From Roseivirga sp. BDSF3-8 (GTDB lineage: Bacteria; Bacteroidota; Bacteroidia; Cytophagales; Cyclobacteriaceae), in assembly GCF_041449215.1 (NCBI RefSeq), contig NZ_JBGNFV010000001.1:2676001-2740000 (forward strand): a stretch of 64,000 nt of DNA, given 5' to 3'. Each line of letters begins with the position of its first letter. Within the stretch, counting starts at the first letter, position 1. Positions 54,860 to 64,000 of the stretch are shown in pieces. The notes beneath the pieces were generated by a model. It had not been told where the DNA came from, did no database searches, and saw only the letters and a list, made by a program, of their open reading frames with translations. Made by a program: the position numbers and the translations under genes.

Positions 54860-56200
54860 ATGAAGAAACTAGGGTATCTGGTAATGTGCCTGTTGGTAAC
54901 GATAGCAGCACAGGCGCAGGACCAGAAAGAAATCGATTTTGTCGAATACGATCTCGACAACGGATTGCATGTCATCCTGCACCAGGACAATAGCACCCCT
55001 ATCGTAGCCGTAACCATGATGTATCATGTAGGCTCTAAGAATGAAGACCCTCAAAGAACAGGGTTCGCCCACTTTTTTGAGCATCTGCTTTTTGAAGGTA
55101 GCAAAAACATAGATCGCGGCGAATACGCTAAAATCGTTGAGCGTGCCGGCGGTCAGTGGAATGCCAATACCTCTCAGGACCGTACCTTCTATTATGAAGT
55201 GCTCCCCAGTAACCGCCTGGAACTTGGCCTTTATCTGGAAAGTGAGCGCCTTCTTCATGCAAAAATTGACTCAACGGGAGTAGAAACCCAGCGTGAGGTA
55301 GTGAAGGAAGAAAAGCGCCAGCGTTATGACAATCAGCCCTATATGACCTTCGCCCAGGAGATTTTTAAAAGGGCTTATACTGAGCACCCATACCGCTGGA
55401 CACCCATAGGAAGCATGGAAGACCTAGATGCGGCCACCATGGAAGAGTTTATGGATTTCTATAAAAAGTTTTATGTCCCCAATAACGCCGTGCTTTCTAT
55501 TGCCGGAGATCTGGATATCGACGATACCAGGGAACTTGTGGAAAAATACTTTTCTGAAATTCCCCGCGGTACAATGGAAATTCCCAGGCCGGACGTGGTA
55601 GAGCCTGCTCAGGCAGAGGAAATACGTGACGTGATTTATGATGATATACAGCTACCCGCCGTATTCCATGCCTATCACATGCCAGCCCAGGGTACTGACG
55701 ACTACTATGCCCTTAGTATGCTCACCCAGGTACTTAGTGGCGGGCCTAGTGCCAGGCTGAACAAGCAGCTTGTTGATAAGCAACAGAAAGCCTTACAGGT
55801 TTTTGCTTTCCCTTATGCACTGGAGAACCCAGGGCTTTTCATCACCCTCGGTATCACCAATATTGGTATTACGCCTGAAGAACTGGAAAGTGCCATAGAC
55901 GCAGAGTTTGAAAGCGTACAGGAGGAACTTATTACCGAGCGTGAGTTCCAAAAGATCAGAAACCAGATAGAGGTAGACTTTGTGTCTCAAAATAGCCGTG
56001 TGGCTGGTGTGGCAGAGAGCCTTGCAGATTACCACATGTATTTTGGAGATGCCAACCTTATCAATACAGAAATTGAGAAATTCATGGATGTAACGCGTGA
56101 AGACCTCAAAAGAGTGGCTAACAAATACCTCACCAAAGAGAACAGGGTAGTGCTCTATTACCTTCCTAAAAGTGAAAATAACCAGACCCAAAGTAATTAA
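54860..56200 (+). CDS. M16 zinc protease, catalytic subunit
   Basis: 446 aa from the ATG at 54860, which gives a clean signal peptide (MKKLGYLVMCLLVTIAAQAQ). An upstream in-frame ATG at 54824 would add 12 charged residues before it and is less likely. The inverted zinc motif HFFEH is at 71-75, and the distal Glu lies in REVVKEEKRQ. M16B proteases of this type work in the periplasm as pairs; the partner is the next gene, 12 bp downstream. Confidence 0.9.
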   Translation: MKKLGYLVMCLLVTIAAQAQDQKEIDFVEYDLDNGLHVILHQDNSTPIVAVTMMYHVGSKNEDPQRTGFAHFFEHLLFEGSKNIDRGEYAKIVERAGGQWNANTSQDRTFYYEVLPSNRLELGLYLESERLLHAKIDSTGVETQREVVKEEKRQRYDNQPYMTFAQEIFKRAYTEHPYRWTPIGSMEDLDAATMEEFMDFYKKFYVPNNAVLSIAGDLDIDDTRELVEKYFSEIPRGTMEIPRPDVVEPAQAEEIRDVIYDDIQLPAVFHAYHMPAQGTDDYYALSMLTQVLSGGPSARLNKQLVDKQQKALQVFAFPYALENPGLFITLGITNIGITPEELESAIDAEFESVQEELITEREFQKIRNQIEVDFVSQNSRVAGVAESLADYHMYFGDANLINTEIEKFMDVTREDLKRVANKYLTKENRVVLYYLPKSENNQTQSN

Positions 56201-56212
56201 TACCTGAGAAAA

Positions 56213-58303
56213 ATGAACGTATCATCACTATATACATTCGTTAGGGCTGGACTATTCGCGATGGCCCTTACCGTAGCAGCAGGCTCTGCCTACGCCCAGG
56301 TAGACCGCTCCAAGCTACCCGAGCCAGGCCCTGCCCCGGAAATAAATATTGCCGACTACGAGAGTTTTACCCTGAAAAACGGGCTTAAAGTATTTGTCGT
56401 GGAAAATGACAAGACACCACGTATCGCATTTAATTTGGTGCTTGACAGAGACCCGATAGTTGAAGGTGAAAAAGCAGGCTACGTAAGTATAGCCGGTGAC
56501 CTGATCAGAAGAGGTACCACCAGCCGTACCAAGGATCAACTCGATGAAGAGATCGATTTTCTTGGTGCCAGCCTTACCACAGGGGCTACAGGTGTATATG
56601 CCTCTGGTCTTGGAAGACACTCTGACAAGATCATGGAACTGTTTTCTGATGTTATCCTTAACCCCTCATTTCCCGAAGATGAGTTTGAGAAAATAAGGAA
56701 CCAAATTCTTTCTGGCCTTCAGGCAAGTAAAAATGATCCCGGCGCTATCGCAGGTAATGTGGAGAATGTCCTGCTATTTGGTAATGACCATCCTTATGGA
56801 GAGCTTACCACTGAAGAAACCGTAAACACAGTCACTTTACAGGATGCCAAAGATTATTACCATACCTACTACCGGCCCAATGTCGCCTACCTCGCTATAG
56901 TAGGAGATATAAGTAAAAGAGAAGCCAAAAAACTGGTAAAGAAACACCTTGGCGAATGGGAAAAAGCTGATGTACCCACCCACCAGTACCAAAGCCCCAA
57001 ATCACCGGATAATATGCAGGTGGCATTAGTCGACAGAAGTAGTGCCGTACAGTCAGTAATTCGGGTAGTCAATACAGTGGAGCTTGAGCCCGGCCATCCT
57101 GATGTGATCAAGTCACGGGTAATGAACCAGATACTTGGTGGTGGAGGCACAGCGAGGCTCTTCGTAAACCTGCGTGAAACCCATGGTTTTACCTACGGTG
57201 CCTATTCTTCTATTTCCTCTGACCCCCTTATCGGAGAGTTCAGATCGGCCGCCAGCGTTAGAAACGAAGTAACTGACAGTGCCGTCACGGAGTTTCTTTA
57301 CGAGCTTAATAAAATAAAGTCCGAAGAAGTGAGTGAAGACGAGCTCGATCTGGCTATTGCCAGTATCACAGGTTCTTTTGCCCGTTCACTGGAGAGTCCA
57401 CAGACAATCGCTAATTTTGCTATTAACACTGCCAGATACAATCTCCCCGAAGACTACTACAGCAGCTACCTTAAAAAACTAGCGGATGTATCTCAGGAAG
57501 ATGTTAAAGGCGTGGCTGAGGAATACATTAAGCCAGAGAATGGATACATCCTGGTGGTAGGTAACGGGGCCGAAGTCGCTCATAAGCTTTCCCAATTTGG
57601 TGAAGTAGACTACTACACTATTTATGGGGAGGAATACACCCCTGAAACAAGTGAATTACCCGAAGGCCTCACAGCTACCCAGGTACTGGATTCTTACCTT
57701 CAGGCAATAGGAGGGGAAGAGGCCATTCAGTCTATGGAAAACCTGAGTATGGATATGACTTTTAACGCCATGGGAATGGATCTTAACCTTAACCTCGTTA
57801 AGCAGGATGACGGTAAGTATTTTGAAGAGCTTAAAATGCAAGGCAATCCACTTACCAGAAAAGTGGTAAATGGAGACAATATAGTCCTCGTTCAGCAAGG
57901 CAACACGATCCCTCTTGACGAAAAAACGAAGGAGGAAATCATGATAGATGGGCTAATTGTACCCGAAAGCCATTACGATAAGTTAAATGTGTCTACCGAA
58001 CTCACCGGGGTTCAGAATGTGGAAGGTAAAAAAGCTTATGCCGTTAAGGCCACATACCCTCAGGGAGGTAGCGTGACCATGTTTTTCGACGTAGAAACTG
58101 GCCTTAAGATCAAGTCCGAAAAGTTAACCGAAGGTCCTAACGGAGACATTGTTACCAATGTACTCTATGACGATTACCGGGAAGTAGACGGCATCAGCTT
58201 CCCCTATACTATGACCATCTCATCGGGACCCCAGAATTTTGATGTAAAGGTCAATGAGATCAAAATAAATACAGATATAGACCAGAGCCTTTTTAATCAA
58301 TAA
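56213..58303 (+). CDS. M16-like protein without zinc motif, with extra C-terminal domain
   Basis: 696 aa with signal peptide (ALTVAAGSAYAQ). Residues ~40-460 are an M16 fold in which the HxxEH position reads GYVSIAGDLI, so it cannot bind zinc and should be the structural partner of the protease just upstream. Residues ~475-695 form a separate beta-rich domain (QVLDSYLQAIGGEEAIQSM... to the end) like the outer-membrane lipoprotein-sorting/LolA-like domains often found in Bacteroidota exported proteins. Confidence 0.87.
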   Translation: MNVSSLYTFVRAGLFAMALTVAAGSAYAQVDRSKLPEPGPAPEINIADYESFTLKNGLKVFVVENDKTPRIAFNLVLDRDPIVEGEKAGYVSIAGDLIRRGTTSRTKDQLDEEIDFLGASLTTGATGVYASGLGRHSDKIMELFSDVILNPSFPEDEFEKIRNQILSGLQASKNDPGAIAGNVENVLLFGNDHPYGELTTEETVNTVTLQDAKDYYHTYYRPNVAYLAIVGDISKREAKKLVKKHLGEWEKADVPTHQYQSPKSPDNMQVALVDRSSAVQSVIRVVNTVELEPGHPDVIKSRVMNQILGGGGTARLFVNLRETHGFTYGAYSSISSDPLIGEFRSAASVRNEVTDSAVTEFLYELNKIKSEEVSEDELDLAIASITGSFARSLESPQTIANFAINTARYNLPEDYYSSYLKKLADVSQEDVKGVAEEYIKPENGYILVVGNGAEVAHKLSQFGEVDYYTIYGEEYTPETSELPEGLTATQVLDSYLQAIGGEEAIQSMENLSMDMTFNAMGMDLNLNLVKQDDGKYFEELKMQGNPLTRKVVNGDNIVLVQQGNTIPLDEKTKEEIMIDGLIVPESHYDKLNVSTELTGVQNVEGKKAYAVKATYPQGGSVTMFFDVETGLKIKSEKLTEGPNGDIVTNVLYDDYREVDGISFPYTMTISSGPQNFDVKVNEIKINTDIDQSLFNQ

Positions 58304-58325
58304 GATATAACTCTGATAGACAAAA

Positions 58326-58358
58326 GCCTGTCTGCATTTTAGCAGACAGGCTTTTTTT
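58326..58358. terminator. Terminator shared by convergent genes
   Basis: GCCTGTCTGC/GCAGACAGGC stem, 6-nt loop, T7 on the plus strand and A4 on the other side. Confidence 0.92.
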
Positions 58359-60078
58359 ATGCTTTGTCGCTTTTACCCCGAAGCCAGAGCCTCATTCTGC
58401 TCAATTCTTCGGAGCTTGCCTCCTCTTTAGGGACTATTTTTCCATAGGTATAAAACTTTTCACTGTCTTCCGAAAGCACTACTGTATGCAAAACATCATT
58501 CCGGAATAGTGTAAGTGATATTTCACCGGTATAAAAGTTAAGGTCTTCGTCTGATTCCAGTTTTCGGCCATTAACGGCAATTAATTCATCTTCCAGGCTA
58601 AGCACCCTTTCTGCCTCAGATCCGGGTGCCGTATGAGCCACCTTCATCTCCTTTTCTTTTTTCCCTAGCCTGAATCCAAACCGGTGTATATATGCTGTTT
58701 CTTCCCCGGGAACCCACTCAAGCGCCAGACCCATTCGACCCAGTAATTCCGGCAGGTATTTTTTTACAGGCATCCCGCCGTAAATAAAGTCACTGAAGAA
58801 CTCGTCCAAAGGTTCCCCGGCTACCTCTTCCGCTACCTGCCTGTAATCATCCGCCGTATATCCAGTGTCCAGAAACCGATTATACAGCGTTCGCATGACG
58901 TCATCCAGAGACCGCTCGTCGCTGGATATTTTTCTGATCATCAGGTCAAGAATTAGGGCTGAGATAGCCCCTTCATTATATATACTCACCTTTCGGTCCG
59001 GAACACCCGCTTCATAGCCATCTAACCATAGATCATAACTGCTTTTAGCGAGCGTAGTATGATGGTCGGCATCGTGCATTCCAAACCGGGCGAGGGTGTT
59101 GTTGAGCTCCTCGAAATACTCACTAGCCCTAAAAAATCCACTTCGGGCCAAAAATAAATCACCGTAGTACGTAGTAACTCCCTCTGCTACAAACCCTGTT
59201 TCAAAGACCACCTCCCTTGAAAAATCATAGGGGAGGAGTTCTTTTGGTCTTAAGCGGCATACATTCCACGCATGAAAGAGTTCATGAGAGCTTACCCCCA
59301 TAAATTGATTGTAAAAAACCTCTTCGTTGATCTTCGTGTCAGGACCGAGCGTTATCACCGTACAAGCCTTATGTTCTACGCCATGATAATGCTTGTAAGG
59401 CAGCAACTGGAACATAAAATGATAGTGTTGCAAGGGCAGGGGGCCCATCGCCTCCACCTGAGACACGGTAAAATCTGTGAAAGCTTTGATCGTTCGTTCT
59501 TTATCCGGAAGGTGCTCTCCCTCAAACCAAAGATGAAAAACTGTATCGCCAACCTCGTATGACCATTCCCGCAAAGTACGGCTGGCCATTACCGGACTGT
59601 CTGCCAGTTCCTGAAAGTCTCTCGCATGATAGCCCCCCCTTCCCCTCCCCGGGAGCGCACAAATAATTTTATAGTCATCCGGGACTATCACCTCAAGTAC
59701 ATGTGGATCCGGCTCATTTTTGGGTACATAAAGCATACAGTTCACAAAATTCACGTAAACCTGATGGTCATCAAGCCAGCTATTACCAGCGTCCATTTTA
59801 TGCGCGAAATATTCGTACTCCAGTAGTACCTTCCCCCGCGATTTTGAATGAATCTGCCAGCGGTCTTTCGATACTTTATTTATTGGTAATGAAGCACCAT
59901 ACTCATCCTTTGCACTAATATCCCGGATATTTTTTGCGAAATTTGCGACCTGATATCTGCCGGGGCGCCATGCAGGTAATTGTAAGTCTATAACTTCTTC
60001 ATCTTCGGTGGCTTCAAGCTCTATGTTGATTGTCAAAAAATGAGTGAGAGGCTCCTTATAGCTTAGTGTGTATTTCAT
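58357..60078 (-). CDS. M61 family metallopeptidase with PDZ domain
   Basis: 573 aa, no signal peptide. The family marks are YHGVEHKACTVI (the GxEH-type region) and the zinc motif HELFH (near residue 267), with the third ligand Glu in FVAEGVTTYYGD. A PDZ-like domain occupies roughly 470-550. M61 enzymes are glycyl-type aminopeptidases. It is convergent with the M16 pair and divergent from rpmH. Confidence 0.9.
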   Translation of the reverse strand: MKYTLSYKEPLTHFLTINIELEATEDEEVIDLQLPAWRPGRYQVANFAKNIRDISAKDEYGASLPINKVSKDRWQIHSKSRGKVLLEYEYFAHKMDAGNSWLDDHQVYVNFVNCMLYVPKNEPDPHVLEVIVPDDYKIICALPGRGRGGYHARDFQELADSPVMASRTLREWSYEVGDTVFHLWFEGEHLPDKERTIKAFTDFTVSQVEAMGPLPLQHYHFMFQLLPYKHYHGVEHKACTVITLGPDTKINEEVFYNQFMGVSSHELFHAWNVCRLRPKELLPYDFSREVVFETGFVAEGVTTYYGDLFLARSGFFRASEYFEELNNTLARFGMHDADHHTTLAKSSYDLWLDGYEAGVPDRKVSIYNEGAISALILDLMIRKISSDERSLDDVMRTLYNRFLDTGYTADDYRQVAEEVAGEPLDEFFSDFIYGGMPVKKYLPELLGRMGLALEWVPGEETAYIHRFGFRLGKKEKEMKVAHTAPGSEAERVLSLEDELIAVNGRKLESDEDLNFYTGEISLTLFRNDVLHTVVLSEDSEKFYTYGKIVPKEEASSEELSRMRLWLRGKSDKA

Positions 60079-60111
60079 AATTATTTCTCAAGCGCACAAT
60101 CATGCTAGCTG

Positions 60112-60142
60112 TTTGATATTTTAAAAAAGATATTTAACTTTG
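60112..60142 (+). promoter_or_regulatory. Promoter of rpmH
   Basis: TTTG at 60112-60115, 19 bp, TAACTTTG at 60135-60142, an exact match to the Bacteroidota consensus and the same spacing as the tRNA promoter. It lies 46 bp before the start codon. Confidence 0.88.
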
Positions 60143-60188
60143 CAGGCCAAATTGAAAAGTTTCTTGTCGGAGAAGATAATAATAAGTA

Positions 60189-60347
60189 ATGAAACGGACA
60201 TACCAACCTTCTGTAAGAAAGCGTAAAAATAAGCACGGCTTTCGTTCGAGAATGGAAACAGCTAACGGTAGAGCGGTCCTTGCCAGAAGAAGGGCTAAAG
60301 GTAGAAAGAAACTGACTGTATCAGGCGAAAGCAAAGGCAAAAAATAA
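60189..60347 (+). CDS. rpmH: 50S ribosomal protein L34
   Basis: 52 aa, [19 protein letters not shown] then [22 protein letters not shown], the near-invariant L34 sequence. It is followed by rnpA, the usual partner. Confidence 0.98.
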   Translation: MKRTYQPSVRKRKNKHGFRSRMETANGRAVLARRRAKGRKKLTVSGESKGKK

Positions 60348-60385
60348 GTAGTGGCAATTCCGTCGTCTGTATTCACATCCCTCGT

Positions 60386-60811
60386 ATGACAGAAGGCGGA
60401 ATTACCCCATCCTTTTCTTTTTCAAAAAAGGAGCGGCTATCTAGCCGAATCCTACTGCAGGGACTTTTCTCAAAAGGTTCCTCTTTTTTTATCTACCCCT
60501 ACAAGGTAATCTACCTCCCTTCCCCAGACCCGGATATACCCTATGACCGGGTAGTCTTCACTGTGCCCAAAAAGCGCTTTCGAAAAGCTGTCACCCGCAA
60601 TCTTTTGAAAAGGCGGATGAGAGAGGCATACCGGTGTAATAAATATTTTCCCAATCCAGAGAAATCGCGTGATTTTGGCTTGTTAATTGCTTTTATTTAT
60701 GTAGCAAAGGAAGAACTTCCCCATAGTCAGCTTCAGGACAAACTAAAAATCGTAATGAAGCGTTTAGGGAAGATAAGAAACGAGTTAAAACACGCCGAGC
60801 ATGAGAAATAG
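60386..60811 (+). CDS. rnpA: Ribonuclease P protein component
   Basis: 141 aa. The RNA-binding signature is RNLLKRRMREAYR (near residues 71-83), with FTVPKKRFRKAVTRN before it. It binds the RNase P RNA for tRNA and tmRNA 5' processing. It lies 38 bp after rpmH. The N-terminal ~12 residues are variable in the family, so the exact start is less sure. Confidence 0.94.
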   Translation: MTEGGITPSFSFSKKERLSSRILLQGLFSKGSSFFIYPYKVIYLPSPDPDIPYDRVVFTVPKKRFRKAVTRNLLKRRMREAYRCNKYFPNPEKSRDFGLLIAFIYVAKEELPHSQLQDKLKIVMKRLGKIRNELKHAEHEK

Positions 60812-62459
60812 ATTGTGGAAATGGTCCGCAGGAGCTTTATTACCTGTCCTTATTATTACCCTGTTTTCTTTTACTTCACCAGGTGAACGATACTTCGAGA
60901 TAGCCAAGAACCTAGACATCTTTGCTACTCTTTTCAAAGAGGTCAACACCTATTACGTGGATGAAGTAAACCCTAACCAGCTGATCAAAGCCGGAATAGA
61001 TGGTATGCTCGAAACCCTCGATCCTTATACCAACTATATTCCTGAAGACGCAATTGAAGACTATCGTACCATGACCACCGGACAATACGGCGGCATTGGA
61101 GCAGTCATAGGTCGAAAAAATGGTAAGAACATCATCATCATGCCATACGAGGGCTTTCCCGCCTATTCCAGCGGGCTGCGAATTGGTGATGAACTGGTTA
61201 AAGTTGACGGGATCGATGTTACCGACAAGAATACCTCGGATATAAGCAAGTTGCTCAAAGGCCAGGCCAATACAGATGTTGAACTTACAATCAACCGATT
61301 TGGCAAGCAGGATCCCCTCGTGCTTGAGCTTAAGCGTGAAAAAATAACTATTGATAATGTACCCTACTACGGTCTGGTAAAAGACGACATCGGTTATATC
61401 AAGCTATCAGACTTTACTACAGGTGCCGGTAAGGAAGTGAAAGATGCGCTAAGCGAACTAAAAGAGAAAGGTGCTAAAAAAGTCATTCTTGACCTGAGGG
61501 GCAACCCGGGTGGTCTTCTCAGTGAAGCCATTAATGTCTCAAATGTATTTGTCTCTAAGGGGTCTGAGATTGTAAGCACAAAGGGTAAGGTAAGCGACTG
61601 GAATAAATCCTATAAGGCCAATGACAACCCTGTTGATCAGGAAATACCACTGGTCGTACTTACAAGTTCACGCAGTGCTTCCGCAGCCGAGATTGTATCC
61701 GGAGTGATGCAGGATTATGACCGTGGTGTACTGGTTGGGCAGAAAACATTTGGTAAAGGGCTTGTACAAGCCACCAGACCTTTAACATACAATAGCCAAC
61801 TGAAAGTCACCACTGCGAAATATTACACCCCAAGCGGCAGATGTATTCAGGCTATAGATTACAGTCATCGCAATGAGGATGGCAGTGTAGGCAAAGTGCC
61901 TGATAGCTTGAAAATGGAATTTAAAACCACCAACAATCGTGTGGTTTATGATGGGGGAGGAATAGATCCCGACGTAGAGGTTGAGGATGCCAACTATAGT
62001 CCTATTTCACTTAGCCTAATCAGCAAAGGACTAATCTTTGATTTTGCTACCGAGTATTACTACAATAATGATCCTGTTAAAGACTCCAGGTCATTTCAGG
62101 TCAATGATCAGCTATATGATCAGTTTATAAAATGGCTTGGCGATAAGGATTACGATTATACCACCAAGGTTGAGAATAAGATTGACGAGCTGATAGCCTC
62201 TGCCAAGAAAGAAAAATACTACGATGACATTGAGTCGCAGATCATGGATCTCAGACAAAAAGTCGAGCACAATAAAGAAAGTGACCTGCAGAAATTTAAA
62301 GACGAAGTTAAGCGCTTGCTCAAAGAAGAGATAGTAAGCCGTTACTTCCTTGAAGATGGTATGCTCGAGGCTTCTTTTGATTATGATCAGGATATTGTTC
62401 AGGCGGTAGAGGTATTGGATAATCCCTCAGAATATAATAGGTTGCTCGGCAGGAACTAA
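60801..62459 (+). CDS. S41 C-terminal processing protease
   Basis: 552 aa with an N-terminal membrane signal (LLPVLIITLFSF). PDZ domain ~85-170 (QYGGIGAVIG...GLRIGDELVKVDG), then the S41 protease core with the Ser-Lys dyad at S294 (SASAAE) and K319 (FGKGLVQ), 25 residues apart as in CtpA. It acts in the periplasm on C-termini of exported proteins. Its start overlaps the end of rnpA by 11 bp, which suggests coupling. Confidence 0.93.
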   Translation: MRNRLWKWSAGALLPVLIITLFSFTSPGERYFEIAKNLDIFATLFKEVNTYYVDEVNPNQLIKAGIDGMLETLDPYTNYIPEDAIEDYRTMTTGQYGGIGAVIGRKNGKNIIIMPYEGFPAYSSGLRIGDELVKVDGIDVTDKNTSDISKLLKGQANTDVELTINRFGKQDPLVLELKREKITIDNVPYYGLVKDDIGYIKLSDFTTGAGKEVKDALSELKEKGAKKVILDLRGNPGGLLSEAINVSNVFVSKGSEIVSTKGKVSDWNKSYKANDNPVDQEIPLVVLTSSRSASAAEIVSGVMQDYDRGVLVGQKTFGKGLVQATRPLTYNSQLKVTTAKYYTPSGRCIQAIDYSHRNEDGSVGKVPDSLKMEFKTTNNRVVYDGGGIDPDVEVEDANYSPISLSLISKGLIFDFATEYYYNNDPVKDSRSFQVNDQLYDQFIKWLGDKDYDYTTKVENKIDELIASAKKEKYYDDIESQIMDLRQKVEHNKESDLQKFKDEVKRLLKEEIVSRYFLEDGMLEASFDYDQDIVQAVEVLDNPSEYNRLLGRN

Positions 62460-62468
62460 CTTATCATA

Positions 62469-63287
62469 ATGATCGAAATTCTTCTGCTGTTGGTCAGTGG
62501 ACTGGCAGGCGGATTTTTAGCAGGACTTTTAGGTATAGGCGGAGGCGTTATATACATTATCATTCTCCCCTATGCCTTATCTCACGTAGGTGTACCAAGT
62601 GAAGAAATTGTCCAATACACCATTGCAAACTCAATTCTCGGTACCTTCTTTGCCTCGCTTTCCGGAAATATAGCCCACATGCGGAAAAATGAATTCTATT
62701 TTTCCGAAACGCTTAATGTAGGTGTATTTGCTGTTATTTTTTCCCTAGGCTCCCTTTACCTCATAGTTAACACCCCCTGGTACGATCGCACAGCTTTTAA
62801 TGTGCTGGTTATTGCCCTCTTGCTTTTCATTTTGTTTAGGACCATCTGGCTCAATACCAGAAAAAGACCTGATGATGAAGAGCCAAAAACAAGATTTTCA
62901 TTATTAGCGGTAGCCGGTAGTTCCGGGGGGCTCATTGCCAGCCTCAGCGGATTAGGGGGAGGAGCCATTATGGTACCTATTCTCAATCTGGGGTTAAAAA
63001 TGGATATCAAACAAGCTAAGAGTATATCGCTTGGTGTTATCAGCATGTCCTCTCTGGGCATGACTATTTATAACTCCTTCGAACAAACCAGATATCCCTT
63101 TCAATACTATAATTGGGGATACATCGTCTGGCCTATAGCTCTCGCCCTTTCTGCTGGAGTGGTTATAGGTTCTCCCATCGGGGTAAAAGTCGGCCGCAAA
63201 ATTTCATCCCGAACGATTAGCTTCATATTTTCGGCTTTTCTCCTTGTTGTAATTATTAAAAAAGCCCTGGAACTTTATAATGCCTGA
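62469..63287 (+). CDS. TauE/SafE-family permease
   Basis: 272 aa with about eight membrane helices and the two-fold repeat typical of the family (GGFLAGLLGIGGGVIYI near the start, GLIASLSGLGGGAIMVPIL in the middle). Members export or import small organosulfur anions such as sulfite or sulfoacetate; the substrate here is unknown. It overlaps tsaB by 8 bp. Confidence 0.9.
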   Translation: MIEILLLLVSGLAGGFLAGLLGIGGGVIYIIILPYALSHVGVPSEEIVQYTIANSILGTFFASLSGNIAHMRKNEFYFSETLNVGVFAVIFSLGSLYLIVNTPWYDRTAFNVLVIALLLFILFRTIWLNTRKRPDDEEPKTRFSLLAVAGSSGGLIASLSGLGGGAIMVPILNLGLKMDIKQAKSISLGVISMSSLGMTIYNSFEQTRYPFQYYNWGYIVWPIALALSAGVVIGSPIGVKVGRKISSRTISFIFSAFLLVVIIKKALELYNA

Positions 63288-63975
63288 TCGTCCTGCACGA
63301 ATATTAAGCATCGAAACAGCCACCCCGGTTTGCTCCGTAGCCCTTCACGAAAACGGAGAATTGTTGGGCGCCCAGGAGCTTCATTTAGCCAAAAGCCATA
63401 GCGCATTTCTCAGCGTTATGATCGATCAGCTTCTAGGTCAATGTCAGCTTACGCTCCACGATCTTACCGCAATAGCAGTAAGTGAAGGGCCCGGCAGTTA
63501 TACCGGTCTCCGGATAGGTACTTCTACCGCCAAGGGGCTATGCTATTCATTAGATATCCCTTTAATAGCCATTTCCACATTACTTGCCATGGCAGAAGGT
63601 CTCTCCACAGTTGCCTTCGGGGCATTACTGTGCCCCATGATCGATGCCCGAAGGATGGAAGTATATAGTTTGGTGGCTAATAGCCAATTGGAAATTCTGG
63701 AAGAAGTACAACCGGTAATACTTGATCAGGATAGCTATGCTGCCCACCTTAAAGAGCATCCTGTTCTTTTTTTTGGTGATGGGGCAGGTAAATCCGTAGA
63801 GTTATTGCGTACCCACCCCAACTTCCGGTACGTTCCGGGAGTTTCACCCTCCGCCATTCCCTTGGGAAGGCTGGCCTGGAAAGCTTATCAGGACGAAATC
63901 TTTAAAGATGTAGCCTATTATGAACCCTTCTACCTGAAAGAGTTTAGAGCAGGCATTCCTAAAAAGCAGGTCTGA
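63280..63975 (+). CDS. tsaB: tRNA threonylcarbamoyladenosine synthesis protein TsaB
   Basis: 231 aa. N-terminal ILSIETATPVCSVAL and the segment SEGPGSYTGLRIGTSTAKGL are diagnostic of TsaB, the ASKHA-fold partner of TsaD and TsaE in making t6A at position 37 of ANN-reading tRNAs. Length is normal. The start lies inside the end of the permease gene. Confidence 0.95.
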   Translation: MPDRPARILSIETATPVCSVALHENGELLGAQELHLAKSHSAFLSVMIDQLLGQCQLTLHDLTAIAVSEGPGSYTGLRIGTSTAKGLCYSLDIPLIAISTLLAMAEGLSTVAFGALLCPMIDARRMEVYSLVANSQLEILEEVQPVILDQDSYAAHLKEHPVLFFGDGAGKSVELLRTHPNFRYVPGVSPSAIPLGRLAWKAYQDEIFKDVAYYEPFYLKEFRAGIPKKQV

Positions 63976-64000
63976 TACCAGCTCACTCTCCTAAACCCTC

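Overview
The window comes from a gliding-type Bacteroidota genome, most likely order Cytophagales. Supporting signs: promoters of the TTTG-N19-TAnnTTTG type before the tRNA genes and rpmH, no Shine-Dalgarno motifs before most starts, a tmRNA tag reading GESNYAMAA, and family-typical genes (GWxTD protein, DUF2723 membrane protein, GG-leader peptide precursor).

Positions 1-36754 are one plus-strand biosynthetic gene cluster that starts before the window. It encodes an NRPS assembly line: the end of an A-T protein; a 3630-aa protein (docking-C-A-T-C-A-T-C-A-T-C); a TauD dioxygenase/class II aldolase fusion; a 2873-aa protein (degenerate C-A-T-C-FkbH-VOC-T-C); an A-T protein whose A domain is interrupted by a WbpG/PseA-type PP-loop amidotransferase; and a terminal C-A-T-TE protein with Cys as thioesterase nucleophile. 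Next come a PAPS sulfotransferase, an SbnA/SbnB pair that makes L-2,3-diaminopropionate (Dap), an ABC exporter fused to a penicillin-acylase-type Ntn hydrolase, and a small membrane protein. Dap supply, a sulfotransferase and a Cys-thioesterase at the last module are the combination known from sulfazecin biosynthesis. My main inference is that this cluster makes a peptidyl monobactam (N-sulfonated beta-lactam). Its side chain would carry beta-hydroxy-Asp, a glycerate-type unit and possibly an amidino derivative of Gln, and the product would be trimmed by the acylase on export.

Positions 36755-37930 hold a gene-free boundary with palindromes, then the tmRNA gene on the minus strand. Positions 37926-48550 hold ordinary chromosomal genes (DUF481 barrel, DUF2723 membrane protein, methyltransferase, GWxTD protein, RlmB-like rRNA methylase, secreted beta-rich protein) plus a two-gene locus: a 69-aa Cys-rich GG-leader peptide and a nucleotidyltransferase-domain protein. 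Positions 48797-49100 hold two identical tRNA-Val genes with promoter and terminator.

Positions 49101-51500 are a decayed stretch with a broken methionine aminopeptidase copy and a truncated phenylalanine hydroxylase. Positions 51506-63975 return to housekeeping: GDPD lipoprotein, GNAT protein, PfkB kinase, M16 protease pair, M61 peptidase, rpmH-rnpA-ctp, a TauE permease and tsaB.
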